A program made the position numbers and the translations under genes. DNA of 64,000 bases from Bordetella genomosp. 2. GTDB taxonomy: Bacteria; Pseudomonadota; Gammaproteobacteria; Burkholderiales; Burkholderiaceae_B. Below are positions 40,082 through 49,763 of the stretch, in pieces. The DNA is taken from contig NZ_NEVT01000006.1 in NCBI RefSeq assembly GCF_002261345.1, forward strand, positions 248,001 to 312,000, read 5' to 3'. Positions within the stretch are counted from its first letter, which is position 1. Each line of letters opens with the position of its first letter. The notes under the pieces were generated by a model, which saw only the letters and a program-made list of their open reading frames with translations, ran no database searches and was not told the DNA's origin.

Positions 40082-41503
40082 TTAGCGTGGCGGGCCGAGC
40101 GGCGGCGCCACGGCTTCCAGCGGCTTGCGCTCGGCGTCGACCGCCAGGCGCCAGGCCAGGATGCCGGCGCCGGCCATCAGCGCCGCCGCCAGCAGATAGC
40201 CCAGGGTCAGCGCGCCGCGCTGGCCGCCGCCGATAAGCCAGCCGTACAGGGCCGGCCCGGCGAAGCCGCCGGCGCCGGTGCCGGCCGCGTAGAACAACGA
40301 AATGGCCAGCCCGCGCATCTCCAGCGGGAATACCTCGCTGACCGTCAGGTAGGCCGAACTGGCCGCCGCCGAGGCCACGAAGAAGACCGCCGACCAACAC
40401 CATGCCTGCGAGCGGGCGTCCAGCCAGCCGGCCTGGAATGCCAGCGCGGAGGCGGCCAGTCCGAGACCCGACAGCAGGTAGGTGAGGGCGATCATCCTGC
40501 GCCGCCCCACGCGGTCGAACAACGGTCCCAGCACCAGCGGCCCCAGGACATTGCCCAGCGCGAATGGCAGCACGTACCAGCCCACGTCCTGCGCCGGTAC
40601 GCTGTAGAAGCGGGTAAGGACCAGGGCATAGGTGAAAAAGATGGCGTTATAGAAGAATGCCTGCGCCAGCATCAACGCCAGGCACACCGCCGACCGGTCC
40701 GGATAGCGGCGCAGCAGCACGGCCGCCGCCTCGCGCAGTGTGGGCGTGCCGGCCGCATGGCTGGGCAGCGCCGGCGCGGCCGCGGGCAAGGGGCCGTGGC
40801 GCCGCCGCACCCGCGCCTCGATATCGCGCACGATGGCCAGCGCCTGCGCCTGGCGGCCGTGCGCCAACAGCCAGCGCGGGCTTTCCGGCACGTCGCGGCG
40901 CACCAGCAGGATGGCGATCGCCAGCAGCCCTCCCAGCGCGAAGGCCAGGCGCCAGCCCAGGTCGGCCGGCACCAGGGCCGGGTCGAGCAGAGGCAGGCTG
41001 AGGCCGGCGCCGAGCGCCGCGCCGATCCAGAAACAGCCGTTGATGGCCAGATTGACCCGGCCGCGCACGCGCGCCGGGATTAGTTCGTCGATGGCGGAGT
41101 TGATGGCGGCATACTCGCCGCCGATGCCCACGCCGGTCAGGCAGCGGCATGCCGCGAAGAACGCGTAGTTCGGCGCGCAGGCCGTGGCGAGCGTGGCGGC
41201 CATGTACAGCCCGAGCGTGGCCAGGAACAGCCGCTTGCGGCCGAGCCGGTCGGCCAGCCGCCCGAACAGCAGGGCGCCGGCCACCGCTCCGGCCACGTAC
41301 AGCGAACCGGCGGCGCCCACTTGCGCGGCGCTCAGGCCCAGGGTGCCGGGCTGGGTCAGCACGCCGCCCAACGACCCGGCCAGCGTGACCTCCAGGCCGT
41401 CGAGCACCCAGGCCACGCCCAGCGCGATCACCACGCGCCAGTGCCAGGCCGACCAGGGCAGGCGGTCCAGGCGGGCGGGGATATCGCTGCAGCATGGGGG
41501 CAT
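40082..41503 (-). CDS. MFS transporter, sugar/aromatic acid type
   Basis: 473 residues with about 12 membrane helices. The loop 2-3 motif reads GRLADRLGRKRLFLATLG, and the half-way loop has VRRDVPESPRWLLAHGRQ, the PESPRWL motif of the sugar-porter and aromatic-acid branches. The opening GVAWVLDGLEVTLAG resembles the aromatic acid:H+ symporter group. No close enzyme gene shows the substrate. The ATG at 41503 has no clear ribosome-binding site. It diverges from the erythromycin-esterase gene. Confidence 0.87.
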   Translation of the reverse strand: MPPCCSDIPARLDRLPWSAWHWRVVIALGVAWVLDGLEVTLAGSLGGVLTQPGTLGLSAAQVGAAGSLYVAGAVAGALLFGRLADRLGRKRLFLATLGLYMAATLATACAPNYAFFAACRCLTGVGIGGEYAAINSAIDELIPARVRGRVNLAINGCFWIGAALGAGLSLPLLDPALVPADLGWRLAFALGGLLAIAILLVRRDVPESPRWLLAHGRQAQALAIVRDIEARVRRRHGPLPAAAPALPSHAAGTPTLREAAAVLLRRYPDRSAVCLALMLAQAFFYNAIFFTYALVLTRFYSVPAQDVGWYVLPFALGNVLGPLVLGPLFDRVGRRRMIALTYLLSGLGLAASALAFQAGWLDARSQAWCWSAVFFVASAAASSAYLTVSEVFPLEMRGLAISLFYAAGTGAGGFAGPALYGWLIGGGQRGALTLGYLLAAALMAGAGILAWRLAVDAERKPLEAVAPPLGPPR

Positions 41504-41622
41504 GGCAGTGCGCAGGTCTGTAACGCGACACCAGACAGTACATGAGACCGGCGGCCATGCGTCAAGCGCGCGGCGCGGGTATGCGTCTTGCTGCGCCCGC
41601 CGCGCATTGCAGGGAGGACGCG

Positions 41623-42966
41623 ATGAGCCTGACAGCTATTCCGCGCGGCGACCCCGCGACGCTGGCCCACCGCCTGGGCCGCGCCGTGCGGCCGGCCTGC
41701 GAGCCGCTGCCGCCGGTGGAGGACGGCGCGGCCTTTGGCGCCTGTTTCGACCGCTATGCCGACGCCCGCATCGTGCTGCTGGGCGAGGCCAGCCATGGCA
41801 GCGCCGAGTTCTACCGGGCGCGCGCCGCGATCACCCGACGGCTGATCGCACAGTACGGCTACGACATCGTCGCGGTGGAGGCGGACTGGCCGGACGCGGC
41901 GCGCATCGACCGCTACGTCCGCCACCGGCCCGCCGACCCGCACGACGAGCCCGCGTTCACGCGCTTTCCTGCCTGGATGTGGCGCAACGAAGACGTGGCG
42001 GCCTTCGTGCAATGGCTGCACCGCCACAATCGCGGCCTGCCGCCCGAGCGGCGCACCGAGTTCCGCGGACTGGACGTCTATTCGCTGCGCGCCTCGATCG
42101 CCAGCGTGCTCGCCTACCTGGAGCGCGTCGATCCCGAGGCGGCGGCACAGGCGCGCCGCCGCTACGGCTGCCTGACGCCGTGGCAGACCGAGCCGGCCTG
42201 GTACGGTCGCGCGGTGCTGCGCGGCGAGCGCGACCCCTGCGAGGATGAGGTGCATGCCCAGCTGCGCGATATCCTGGCCCGGCGGCTCGAGTACGCGGCG
42301 CAAGACGGCGACGACTGGTTCGACGCGGCCCAGAACGCGCGCACTATCCTGGCCGCCGAACAGTACTACCGCAGCATGTTTCGCGGCGCCACCGAATCGT
42401 GGAACTTGCGCGACCGCCACATGTTCGAGACGCTGCAGCAGGTGCTGCGCGCCCGCGGCCCGGATGCCCGGGCGGTGGTGTGGGCGCACAACTCGCATAT
42501 CGGCCATGCGCCGGCCACGGCCATGGGCTGGCAGGGCCAGTTCAATATCGGGGAGCTGTGCCGCACGGCCTACGGCGAGGCCGCCGTGCTCATCGGTTTC
42601 GGCACCGACCGCGGCACCGTGGCGGCCGCCGACGACTGGGACGAACCCATGCGGGTCAAGGACGTGCTGCCATCGCGCGCGGATTCGTATGAGCAGGTGT
42701 TCCTGCAAGCCGGCGTGCCGTGCGCGCTGGCCGACCTGCGCAAGCCGGCCAACCGGGCGGCGCGCCAGGCCTTGCTGCCGCCCAGGCTCGAACGCGCCAT
42801 CGGGGTGGTCTACCGTCCCGACACGGAATTCCACAGCCATTACTTCCAGGCGGTGCTGCCGGATCAATTCGATGGCTACGTCTGGTACGAGCAGACCCGC
42901 GCGGTCACGCCGCTGGCGGCGCCGGCGCCGCACGGCATGCCCGATACGTATCCGTTCGCCGTCTAG
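41623..42966 (+). CDS. Erythromycin esterase-family protein
   Basis: 447 residues. The family blocks are VLLGEASHGSAEFYRARA (catalytic Glu and His region), VAVEADWPDAARIDRYVR, and VWAHNSHIGHAPATAM. ATG 41623 follows AGGGAGGA at the correct distance. Characterised relatives such as EreA/EreB open macrolide rings, but most members, including this larger chromosomal type, have unknown substrates. It is followed by a phosphoribosyltransferase gene after 23 bp; the two are found together or fused in other genomes. Confidence 0.85.
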   Translation: MSLTAIPRGDPATLAHRLGRAVRPACEPLPPVEDGAAFGACFDRYADARIVLLGEASHGSAEFYRARAAITRRLIAQYGYDIVAVEADWPDAARIDRYVRHRPADPHDEPAFTRFPAWMWRNEDVAAFVQWLHRHNRGLPPERRTEFRGLDVYSLRASIASVLAYLERVDPEAAAQARRRYGCLTPWQTEPAWYGRAVLRGERDPCEDEVHAQLRDILARRLEYAAQDGDDWFDAAQNARTILAAEQYYRSMFRGATESWNLRDRHMFETLQQVLRARGPDARAVVWAHNSHIGHAPATAMGWQGQFNIGELCRTAYGEAAVLIGFGTDRGTVAAADDWDEPMRVKDVLPSRADSYEQVFLQAGVPCALADLRKPANRAARQALLPPRLERAIGVVYRPDTEFHSHYFQAVLPDQFDGYVWYEQTRAVTPLAAPAPHGMPDTYPFAV

Positions 42967-42989
42967 GGCCGCATGACAGGGAGATCGCC

Positions 42990-43643
42990 ATGAACGCTCA
43001 AGCCCTTTTCGCCGACAGGGCGGACGCCGGCCGGCAACTGGCGCGGGCGCTGGCCGGACGTGCGGACCGCGACGCCGTCGTCATGGCCCTGCCGCGCGGC
43101 GGCGTGCCGGTGGCTTCCGAAGTGGCGCGCGCACTGGGCGCCGCGCTGGACGTGCTGATCGTCCGCAAGCTGGGCGCGCCCGGCCAGCCGGAATTCGGCA
43201 TCGGCGCGGTGGCCGATGGCGCCGCGCCGCGGGTGGTGCTCAACGACGAGGCGCTGGGCCTCCTGCGGCCGCCGCCCGCCTATGTGGAGGGCGAGATCCG
43301 GCGCCAGCTCGACGAGATCGAGCGGCGGCGGGCCGCCTATGCCGCGGGCCGCGAGCCCGCCGAAGTGCGCGGACGGACAGTGGTGGTGGTCGACGACGGC
43401 GCGGCGACCGGCGGCACCGCGAAGGCGGCCCTGCGCGCCCTGCGGCAGGCGGGTGCGGCGCGGCTGTTGCTGGCGGTGCCGGTAGCCTCGCCGCATGCCC
43501 TGGCGACGCTGCGTCCGGACGCCGATGAGGTGGTGTGCCTGCACGCTCCCGCCGATTTCCGGGCGGTCGGCATGTACTACGCCGATTTCCGCCAGACCTC
43601 CGACGCGGAAGTGGTGCGCCTGCTGGCCGGCGCGATGCGCTGA
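42990..43643 (+). CDS. Phosphoribosyltransferase-family protein
   Basis: 217 residues. The PRPP-binding loop is VVVVDDGAATGGTAKAAL, with the two acidic residues and the GxTGGT-like turn. An N-terminal block MALPRGGVPVASEVARALG and LIVRKLGAPGQPEFGIGAV belongs to a PRT subgroup often coupled to erythromycin-esterase-like proteins. The base that it would transfer is unknown. It lies directly after the esterase-family gene and probably acts with it. Confidence 0.87.
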   Translation: MNAQALFADRADAGRQLARALAGRADRDAVVMALPRGGVPVASEVARALGAALDVLIVRKLGAPGQPEFGIGAVADGAAPRVVLNDEALGLLRPPPAYVEGEIRRQLDEIERRRAAYAAGREPAEVRGRTVVVVDDGAATGGTAKAALRALRQAGAARLLLAVPVASPHALATLRPDADEVVCLHAPADFRAVGMYYADFRQTSDAEVVRLLAGAMR

Positions 43644-43657
43644 GGCATATTCCGGGG

Positions 43658-44683
43658 TCAGCGTCCCTGTGCTATGAGCCGCGCGTCCAGGCGTGGGTAG
43701 ACGCGCCTGGCATTGCCTTCGAAGATCAGGTGCCGGACTTCGGCGCCCAGGCCGCTGGCGTCGATATAGCGGCGCGTGTCGTCGAAATGGTGGCCGGTGT
43801 CGGGATCGATGCCGCGCACGGCGCCGATCATCTCGCTGGCGAACAGCAGGTTCTCGACAGGAATCACGCGCGTCAGCAGGTCGATGCCGGGCTGGTGATA
43901 CACGCAGGTGTCGAAGAAGATATTGTTCAGCAGATGTTCCTGCAGCCGCGGCTTGCGCAACGCCTGGGCCAGGCCGCGGAAGCGACCCCAGTGATAGGGC
44001 ACGGCGCCGCCGCCGTGCGGGATGACGAACCGCAGTGTCGGGAAATCGCGAAACAGGTCGGAGTCCAGGCATTGCATGAAGGCGGTCGTGTCGCCATTCA
44101 GGTAATGTGCGCCGGTCGTGTGAAAACAGGCATTGCAGCTCTGGCTCACGTGAATCATGGCCGGCACGTCATATTCCACCAGCTTTTCGTACAGGGGATA
44201 CCAATAGCGATCGCTGAGCGGCGGGCTGGTCCAGTGGCCGCCCGACGGATCGGGATTCAGGTTGACGGCGACGTTGCCGTATTCCTCGACGCAGCGCCGC
44301 AATTCCGCGATGCAGGTGGCCGGATCGACGCCGGGGCTTTGCGGCAGCATGGCGGCCGGTACGAAATGCTCGGGAAACAGGGTGGCCACCCGGAAGCACA
44401 GCTCATTGCAGATACCCGCCCAGGTCGACGACACGCCAAAATCGCCTATGTGATGCGCCATGAAGATGGCGCGCGGGCTGAAGATGGTCATGTCGTGGCC
44501 GCGCTCGCGCATCATGCGCAACTGGTTGGCCTCGATGGCGGCGCGTATTTCGTCGTCGCTGATGCGCAATTCGGCGGTCCGCGGTTGCGGCGTGCCGTCC
44601 GCCACCGCGGCGATCTGGCGCGCGCGCCACTGCTCGAGCGCCGGCGGCGCGGTGGTGAAATGCCCGTGGCAGTCGATGATCAT
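43658..44683 (-). CDS. Amidohydrolase-family hydratase, LigJ-like (4-oxalomesaconate hydratase type)
   Basis: 341 residues, the LigJ length. The start MIIDCHGHFTTAPPALEQW places the first metal ligands at His6 and His8. Further blocks are MLPQSPGVDPATCIAELR, MIHVSQSCN (third His) and IPHGGGAVPYHWGRFRG. In lignin-derived aromatic degradation LigJ hydrates 4-oxalomesaconate in the protocatechuate 4,5-cleavage branch. No other lig/gal genes are nearby, so the physiological substrate is open. It lies 16 bp after a Bug receptor gene in a two-gene operon. Confidence 0.8.
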   Translation of the reverse strand: MIIDCHGHFTTAPPALEQWRARQIAAVADGTPQPRTAELRISDDEIRAAIEANQLRMMRERGHDMTIFSPRAIFMAHHIGDFGVSSTWAGICNELCFRVATLFPEHFVPAAMLPQSPGVDPATCIAELRRCVEEYGNVAVNLNPDPSGGHWTSPPLSDRYWYPLYEKLVEYDVPAMIHVSQSCNACFHTTGAHYLNGDTTAFMQCLDSDLFRDFPTLRFVIPHGGGAVPYHWGRFRGLAQALRKPRLQEHLLNNIFFDTCVYHQPGIDLLTRVIPVENLLFASEMIGAVRGIDPDTGHHFDDTRRYIDASGLGAEVRHLIFEGNARRVYPRLDARLIAQGR

Positions 44684-44699
44684 GTGATCGATTCCGTAG

Positions 44700-45695
44700 T
44701 CAGTTGTTGCTGATGCCCGCGCTCGCGATCAGCTCGCCCCAGCGTCGCGTCTCGGTCTCCAGGAAGGCTTGGAAGCGCGCCGGCGGTTGCGGATCGACGA
44801 TCGCGCCGACCGCCGCCAACCGCTGCTGGACCTGCTTGTCGTCGAGCACCGCCAGCAGGTTTTCGCTGAGCGTGGCAATGGCCGGGCCGGGCGTTCCCGC
44901 CGGCACCAGGAAACCCCACCATACGGTCGCCTCGAAGCCCGGAACGCCGGCTTCGTCGAAGGTCGGCACCTCGGGCAGGGTGGCGATGCGCTGCCGCGAC
45001 GCCACGGCCAAGGCCCGGATATTGCCGGCCGCCACCCGCGGCGCGGCTTCCAGCGGGTTGACCATCATGAAGTCGAGGCGCCCGCCGATCAGGTCGGTCA
45101 GGGCGGGCGCGCCGCCCTTGTAGCCGATGTGCATGGCCTGGATATCGGTCGTGCGCTTGAGCATCTCGACCGCCAGGTGGCCGGATCCTCCCACGCCGGA
45201 AGATCCATAATTCATCTTGCCCTGCTTGTCGCGCGCCGCCTGCAGCAGGCCCTGCAGGGTTTGATAGGGCGACTCGGCGTCCACCACGAGCACCAGCGGC
45301 GCATAGCCGACGCGCGCCACCGGCGCCAGGTCCTTGAGCGGATCGAAGGGTAGATTGCGGTCCAGCCACGGGTTGGTCGCCAGGCCATTGGCGCCCAACA
45401 GCAGCGTGTAGCCGTCGGCAGGCGCGCGCACCACCTCGTGGGCGCCGATATTGGCGTGGTTGCCCGGCTTGTTCTCGACGATCACGGGCTGCCCCAGGCG
45501 GCCCGACAGCGGGTCGCCGATGATGCGGGCGACGCTGTCGACCGCGCCGCCCGCCGCGAACGGGACCACGATGCGCAACGGGCGGGATGGGAACGTGTCG
45601 GCATTGGCCAGCGCGGGGCCGACCAGCGTCGCGCCGGCCAATGCCAGGCAGGCGGCCCAGCGTCTGCGTACTCGGGAGGTCTGTGCTGTGCCCAT
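44700..45695 (-). CDS. Bug/TctC-family periplasmic solute receptor
   Basis: 331 residues. The signal peptide is followed by the Bug blocks [47 protein letters not shown] and IGYKGGAPALTDLIGGRLD. The expected WWGFLVPAGTPGPAIATL lies near the end. It precedes the LigJ-like gene on the same strand, so its ligand may be an aromatic-derived dicarboxylate used by LigJ. A LysR gene diverges from it across 128 A+T-rich base pairs. No TctAB genes are near. Confidence 0.9.
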   Translation of the reverse strand: MGTAQTSRVRRRWAACLALAGATLVGPALANADTFPSRPLRIVVPFAAGGAVDSVARIIGDPLSGRLGQPVIVENKPGNHANIGAHEVVRAPADGYTLLLGANGLATNPWLDRNLPFDPLKDLAPVARVGYAPLVLVVDAESPYQTLQGLLQAARDKQGKMNYGSSGVGGSGHLAVEMLKRTTDIQAMHIGYKGGAPALTDLIGGRLDFMMVNPLEAAPRVAAGNIRALAVASRQRIATLPEVPTFDEAGVPGFEATVWWGFLVPAGTPGPAIATLSENLLAVLDDKQVQQRLAAVGAIVDPQPPARFQAFLETETRRWGELIASAGISNN

Positions 45696-45794
45696 GCTTG
45701 TCTCCTGATTGTCTGTTTGCCGGAACGGAGGGCGCCCGTGCCGTTGCGCAAACTATGGTGCTAGACTGCATGTGGCGGGTCAAATATATATTTT

Positions 45795-45809
45795 TATGGG
45801 TTTTCCATA
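45795..45809. promoter_or_regulatory. LysR-type dyad in the divergent promoter region
   Basis: TATGG at 45795-45799 and CCATA at 45805-45809 form a perfect dyad with a 5-base spacer, 14 bp before the LysR gene. A+T-rich dyads of this form are usual LysR-regulator sites; binding is inferred. Confidence 0.5.
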
Positions 45810-45823
45810 CGAAAAACGAATAG

Positions 45824-46723
45824 ATGGATCTACGCCAACTACGCTATTTCGTGGCGGTTGCCGAAGAACTCAGCTTCACGGCCGCGGCGCGCCGGCTCAA
45901 TATCAGCCAGCCACCCTTGAGCATGCAGATCCGCGCGCTCGAAGACGCCTTGGGCGCGCGCCTGTTCGAGCGCGCGCATCGCAGCATCGCGCTGACCGAG
46001 GCCGGGCGGGTGTTCCTGGAACAGGCCCGGCTGACGCTTAGCCAGATGGCCCATGCGGTACAGCTTGCCCAGCTGGCCGACCGCGGCGAAGCCGGCTTGC
46101 TGCGCATTGCGTTCACTGGATCGGTGCCACTGGTGCCCGGTTTTGCGCGGCTGATCAAGACTTTCCGCGCGGAGCGGCCATTGGCGCGCCTGGAGATCGC
46201 CCACATGCCTACCGGGCAGCAGTTGCAGGCGCTCGAAGAACGCCGCATCGATATCGGCCTGCTGCGGCCCGCGCCGCAGTTCCAGCCGCCTGGGCACCTG
46301 CATTTCACGCCGTTCTGGAAAGACGAACTGCGCGTGGCGATGTCCGGCGACCACCCGCTGGCCGCGCGCAAGGGCCGCATTTCCGTCAAGGAACTGGCCC
46401 GCTATCCGCTTATCCTGTTCCCGCGTGAAATCAGCTGCGGCCTGCACGACCAGATCATCCAGCTGTTCAATGCGGCGGGCCTGGTGCCCCAGGTGGCGCA
46501 GGAAGCGCGCGAAGGGACCACCATCGTCGGCCTGGTCGCCGCGGGGGTGGGCATTTCACTGCTGCCCGACACGTACGCGCGCCAGCAGGCCGAAGGTGTG
46601 CACTATGCCCAGTTGGAACCCGGCGTGGCCAATTGCCCGCTGTTGCTGGCCCACTGGAAAACCGGGCATTCCGATCTGGTCAGGCGTTTCGTGAAGCTGG
46701 CCCGCACGATCATTGCGGCCTGA
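45824..46723 (+). CDS. LysR-family transcriptional regulator
   Basis: 299 residues. The N-terminal winged helix reads [19 protein letters not shown], then [19 protein letters not shown] and [18 protein letters not shown], the CynR/CbbR-type pattern. The effector domain follows ([19 protein letters not shown]). It is divergent from the Bug-ligJ pair and is its likely regulator, sensing an intermediate of that pathway. Its 3' end overlaps the end of the nhaA gene by 14 bp, tail to tail. Confidence 0.9.
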   Translation: MDLRQLRYFVAVAEELSFTAAARRLNISQPPLSMQIRALEDALGARLFERAHRSIALTEAGRVFLEQARLTLSQMAHAVQLAQLADRGEAGLLRIAFTGSVPLVPGFARLIKTFRAERPLARLEIAHMPTGQQLQALEERRIDIGLLRPAPQFQPPGHLHFTPFWKDELRVAMSGDHPLAARKGRISVKELARYPLILFPREISCGLHDQIIQLFNAAGLVPQVAQEAREGTTIVGLVAAGVGISLLPDTYARQQAEGVHYAQLEPGVANCPLLLAHWKTGHSDLVRRFVKLARTIIAA

Positions 46724-48068
46724 GCCGCCGCGCGTACACGGTGCCCCAGGCCAGGCCCAGCAGCGCCGTCACCAGCGACCCCAGCAGCACGCCCAGCTTG
46801 GCGGCGCCAAGGAAGTTGGCGTCGCCGGCGAACGCCAGCATCGCAATGAAGATGGACATGGTGAAGCCCACGCCGGCCAGCAGCCCGATCAGGGCGATAC
46901 CGCCCCAGGTGACGCCCGGCGGGAGGGCGCACCAGCCCAGGCGCACCATCAGCCAGCTCATGCTGATCACGCCCAGCGGCTTGCCGGCGATCAGGGCGAT
47001 CGCCACGCCGGCCATCACCCAATGCGAGCCGCCCGCGGAGAGATCGATGCCGTCGAGGCTGACGCCGGCGTTGGCGAGCGCGAACAGGGGCATGATCGAA
47101 TAGGCTACCCAGGGATGCAGCGCGCCCTGCACGCGCACCACGGGGGGCAGCACTTCGCGCTGGGCCAGCCGCAACTGGCGCAGCGGCTGCGCCAGGCTGC
47201 CGCCGCCGCGGTCCGGGTCGGCGTCGCGTCCCAGCAGGTCGTTCGTCACCCGCGAGACCATGTCCAGCGGGCGCTCGCGCATGGGCACCGACATTACCGG
47301 CGTCATCAGGCCCAGGACGACGCCGGCCAGCGTGGGATGGGCGCCGGTCATCAGCAGGCCCATCCAGACGATCGCGCCAGGTATGACATACGCATAGGCG
47401 GTACCGACGCCGATGCGTTGCAGGGCCAGCACCATCAGGATGCCCAGCCCGGCGACCAGGAAGCCGCTGTAGTCCAGCCCGCCCGAGTAGAAGAAGGCGA
47501 TGATCAGCACCGCGATGATGTCGTCGATGATGGCCAGCGCCAGCAGGAAGACCCGCACGTTGCCGGGAATCGAGCGGCCCAGCAGCGCCAGCACGCCCAC
47601 GGCGAAGGCGATGTCGGTGGCGGTGGGCACGGCCCAGCCGTCGGCGCGCCCGGCTTCGGCATTGAAGGCCAGGTAGATCAGCGCGGGCACGAGCACGCCG
47701 CCCAGCGCGGCCGCCAGGGGCAGCGCGGCCTGCCGCAGGTTGGAGAGCGCGCCTTCGTGGATCTCGCGCCGGATTTCCATGCCGACCACCAGGAAGAAGA
47801 TGGTCATCAACCCGTCGTTGATCCAGAAATGCAGTGACTGCGAGAACTGCAAGCCGCCCACGCCGAAGGACAGCGGCGTGTGCCACAGCTCGTGGTAGGA
47901 ATGGGGCAGTGGGGAGTTCGCCCAGAGCAGGGCGATGGCGGCGGCCGCCAGCAACACGATGCCGCTGACGGCTTCGATGTGCAGGAAACGCTCGAGGGAG
48001 GCGAAGGCGCGCTCGGCCAGGAGTTGCGCGCGCGGCAGATCACGGGACGGGATGGGGCGTCGGTTCAT
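46710..48068 (-). CDS. nhaA: Na+/H+ antiporter NhaA
   Basis: 452 residues with about 12 membrane helices. Diagnostic parts are [37 protein letters not shown] (TM IV Asp) and [20 protein letters not shown], in which the two adjacent Asp residues correspond to D163-D164 of the E. coli protein. It exchanges Na+ for H+ to control pH and sodium. The ATG at 48068 is chosen over a longer in-frame start at 48107. It is about 50 residues longer than E. coli NhaA because of N- and C-terminal extensions. Confidence 0.93.
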   Translation of the reverse strand: MNRRPIPSRDLPRAQLLAERAFASLERFLHIEAVSGIVLLAAAAIALLWANSPLPHSYHELWHTPLSFGVGGLQFSQSLHFWINDGLMTIFFLVVGMEIRREIHEGALSNLRQAALPLAAALGGVLVPALIYLAFNAEAGRADGWAVPTATDIAFAVGVLALLGRSIPGNVRVFLLALAIIDDIIAVLIIAFFYSGGLDYSGFLVAGLGILMVLALQRIGVGTAYAYVIPGAIVWMGLLMTGAHPTLAGVVLGLMTPVMSVPMRERPLDMVSRVTNDLLGRDADPDRGGGSLAQPLRQLRLAQREVLPPVVRVQGALHPWVAYSIMPLFALANAGVSLDGIDLSAGGSHWVMAGVAIALIAGKPLGVISMSWLMVRLGWCALPPGVTWGGIALIGLLAGVGFTMSIFIAMLAFAGDANFLGAAKLGVLLGSLVTALLGLAWGTVYARRLRPQ

Positions 48069-48141
48069 GGGTCGCGTATACCTTGCGCGGCGGCCCGACC
48101 TGCGCATGAACCTGTCTCGCCGCAGTATGCGGCTGACACCC

Positions 48142-48170
48142 GGGCGCCATTGTACACACCTCTGGCGCCC
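48142..48170 (-). terminator. Hairpin between the LysE gene and nhaA
   Basis: GGGCGCC (48142-48148) and GGCGCCC (48164-48170) pair perfectly around a 15-base loop, downstream of the LysE-family gene. No T run follows, so termination here would be weak. Confidence 0.35.
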
Positions 48171-48185
48171 CTGGCAGCAATACCG

Positions 48186-48839
48186 CTATTTCTTGTTGTT
48201 GCCGGCAAAAGCGGCCGTGATGCCCAGGCCGATCAGCAGCGCACCGCCCACGTAGCGCTCGAAGCTCAGGTAGCCGCGGCTTTGCCGCAGCCAGCGGCCC
48301 GCGGCGCTGGCCGCCAGCGCATAGCAGGCGTCGCTCGCGAGCCCCAGCACGGTGAACACCAGGCCCAGGAAAACGATCTGCATGGCCACATGGCCGCGGC
48401 TGACGTCGACGAACTGCGGCAGGAACGCCAGGAAGAACAGCGCGGTCTTGGGGTTGAGCAGGTTGACGATGAAACCGTCGCGGAACAGCCTGGCATAGCG
48501 GCGCTGGCGGGGAGGCAGGTCCGTCGCGCCGATGGGAGCGGGGCGGGTGCAGATCTTCTTCAGTCCCAGCCAGATCAGGTAGGCCGCGCCGGCGTACTTG
48601 ACGATGCTGAAGGCCAGCGCCGACGAGGCCAGCAGGGCCGACAGCCCCAGCGCCGCGGCCACCACGTGCACCAGGGTGGCCGTGTGGATGCCCAGGTCGG
48701 ACACCAGCCCGGCCTTGCGGCCCTGTTCCACCGACTGCGCGATGATGAACAACACCGCCGGACCGGGAATGACGAGCAACACCAGGGCGGCGCTGACGAA
48801 CAGCGCCAGGTTTGCGGTACTGGGAATCACGAATTCCAT
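48186..48839 (-). CDS. LysE/RhtB-family amino acid exporter
   Basis: 217 residues with about six membrane helices. The opening LALFVSAALVLLVIPGPAVL contains the conserved PGP motif of the LysE/RhtB family. Further blocks are YAGAAYLIWLGLKKI and FRDGFIVNLLNPKTALFFLA. It likely exports an amino acid or related metabolite. The ATG at 48839 is set by the start of the first helix; the longer frame to 49088 is in the shadow of the divergent BON gene. Confidence 0.88.
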   Translation of the reverse strand: MEFVIPSTANLALFVSAALVLLVIPGPAVLFIIAQSVEQGRKAGLVSDLGIHTATLVHVVAAALGLSALLASSALAFSIVKYAGAAYLIWLGLKKICTRPAPIGATDLPPRQRRYARLFRDGFIVNLLNPKTALFFLAFLPQFVDVSRGHVAMQIVFLGLVFTVLGLASDACYALAASAAGRWLRQSRGYLSFERYVGGALLIGLGITAAFAGNNKK

Positions 48840-48956
48840 GGCCAGGGCTCCGGTGGCGGACTTCGGGTGGAAGGGAGGAACCGCTACTTTACTGCAGCCC
48901 GGCCGCGGCATGGCAATTGCTGGCTGCCTCCTGAACCGTTCCATCGGGAGACCCAT

Positions 48957-49727
48957 ATGTCCAATGAGTCGCCGCGGCACGGCGTGCCCCCGCAGTCCGC
49001 CGACCACAGCCATACCGAGCGCCAATACGAATCGCCCCTGTCGGAAGGGGCGCAGATCCCGCACAGCAGTTGGGACAGCAGCGGCCATTCAGGCGAGGCG
49101 GCCGGCGAGCCCATGCCGGCCGGGACAGGCCATGGCGTTGCCGGCGACCGCTGGCGTGGCCGCGCCGCCGCCCATGACAGGGGTGGCGGCAGCGGTCCGC
49201 CGCCTGGCGATGCCGCACACGGCGGTTATCATGCCCACGATGATCCGGACAGCGGCGGCGCGCATGCGTTTCCTCCCCAGCCGGCCGGCAATAGCGGCGG
49301 CTACGAAGGCACCGGCTTCAACCGGGGCTATGGCATCGAGGCGCGCGGCTATCGGCGCAGCGAACACCATGCAGACATCGGCACCCAGTTCGGCGATATC
49401 GGCGACTTCGACGACCTGTACGGAGAAGGGCGCCATGGCGGGCTGGGCCACGGCAGGCCGCACACCCTGCCGCGCGGCTACCGGCGCGCCGACGAGCGCG
49501 TGCTGGACGATGTCTGCGAACGGCTCAGCCGCAGCGGACTGGACGTATCGGAAGTCTCGGTGCGGGTGGTCGACGGCGAGGTGGTCCTGGAGGGCAGCGT
49601 CCGCGAACGCGGCGCGAAGTACGCCATCGAGAACATCGCGGATGGCTGCCTGGGCGTCAAGGACGTGGACAATCGCCTGCGCGTCGCGCAGGACGTGCCC
49701 GCGCGGCCACATCCGCCGGGCCGTTGA
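48957..49727 (+). CDS. BON-domain protein with Gly/His-rich N-terminus
   Basis: 256 residues. The first about 165 are low-complexity, rich in Gly, His, Ser and charged residues, with no signal peptide. The C-terminal BON domain covers about residues 180-245: DERVLDDVCERLSRSGLD, then VSVRVVDGEVVLEGSVRER and GVKDVDNRLRV. BON domains usually bind phospholipid or associate with membranes. ATG 48957 has GGGAG 7 bp upstream. It stands alone, with LysE divergent and a phosphatase gene 36 bp downstream, so a shared transcript with the phosphatase is possible. Function unknown. Confidence 0.82.
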   Translation: MSNESPRHGVPPQSADHSHTERQYESPLSEGAQIPHSSWDSSGHSGEAAGEPMPAGTGHGVAGDRWRGRAAAHDRGGGSGPPPGDAAHGGYHAHDDPDSGGAHAFPPQPAGNSGGYEGTGFNRGYGIEARGYRRSEHHADIGTQFGDIGDFDDLYGEGRHGGLGHGRPHTLPRGYRRADERVLDDVCERLSRSGLDVSEVSVRVVDGEVVLEGSVRERGAKYAIENIADGCLGVKDVDNRLRVAQDVPARPHPPGR

Positions 49728-49763
49728 ATGCGGTAGCGGCACCGGGCCGTCGCGAGGCCGGCC

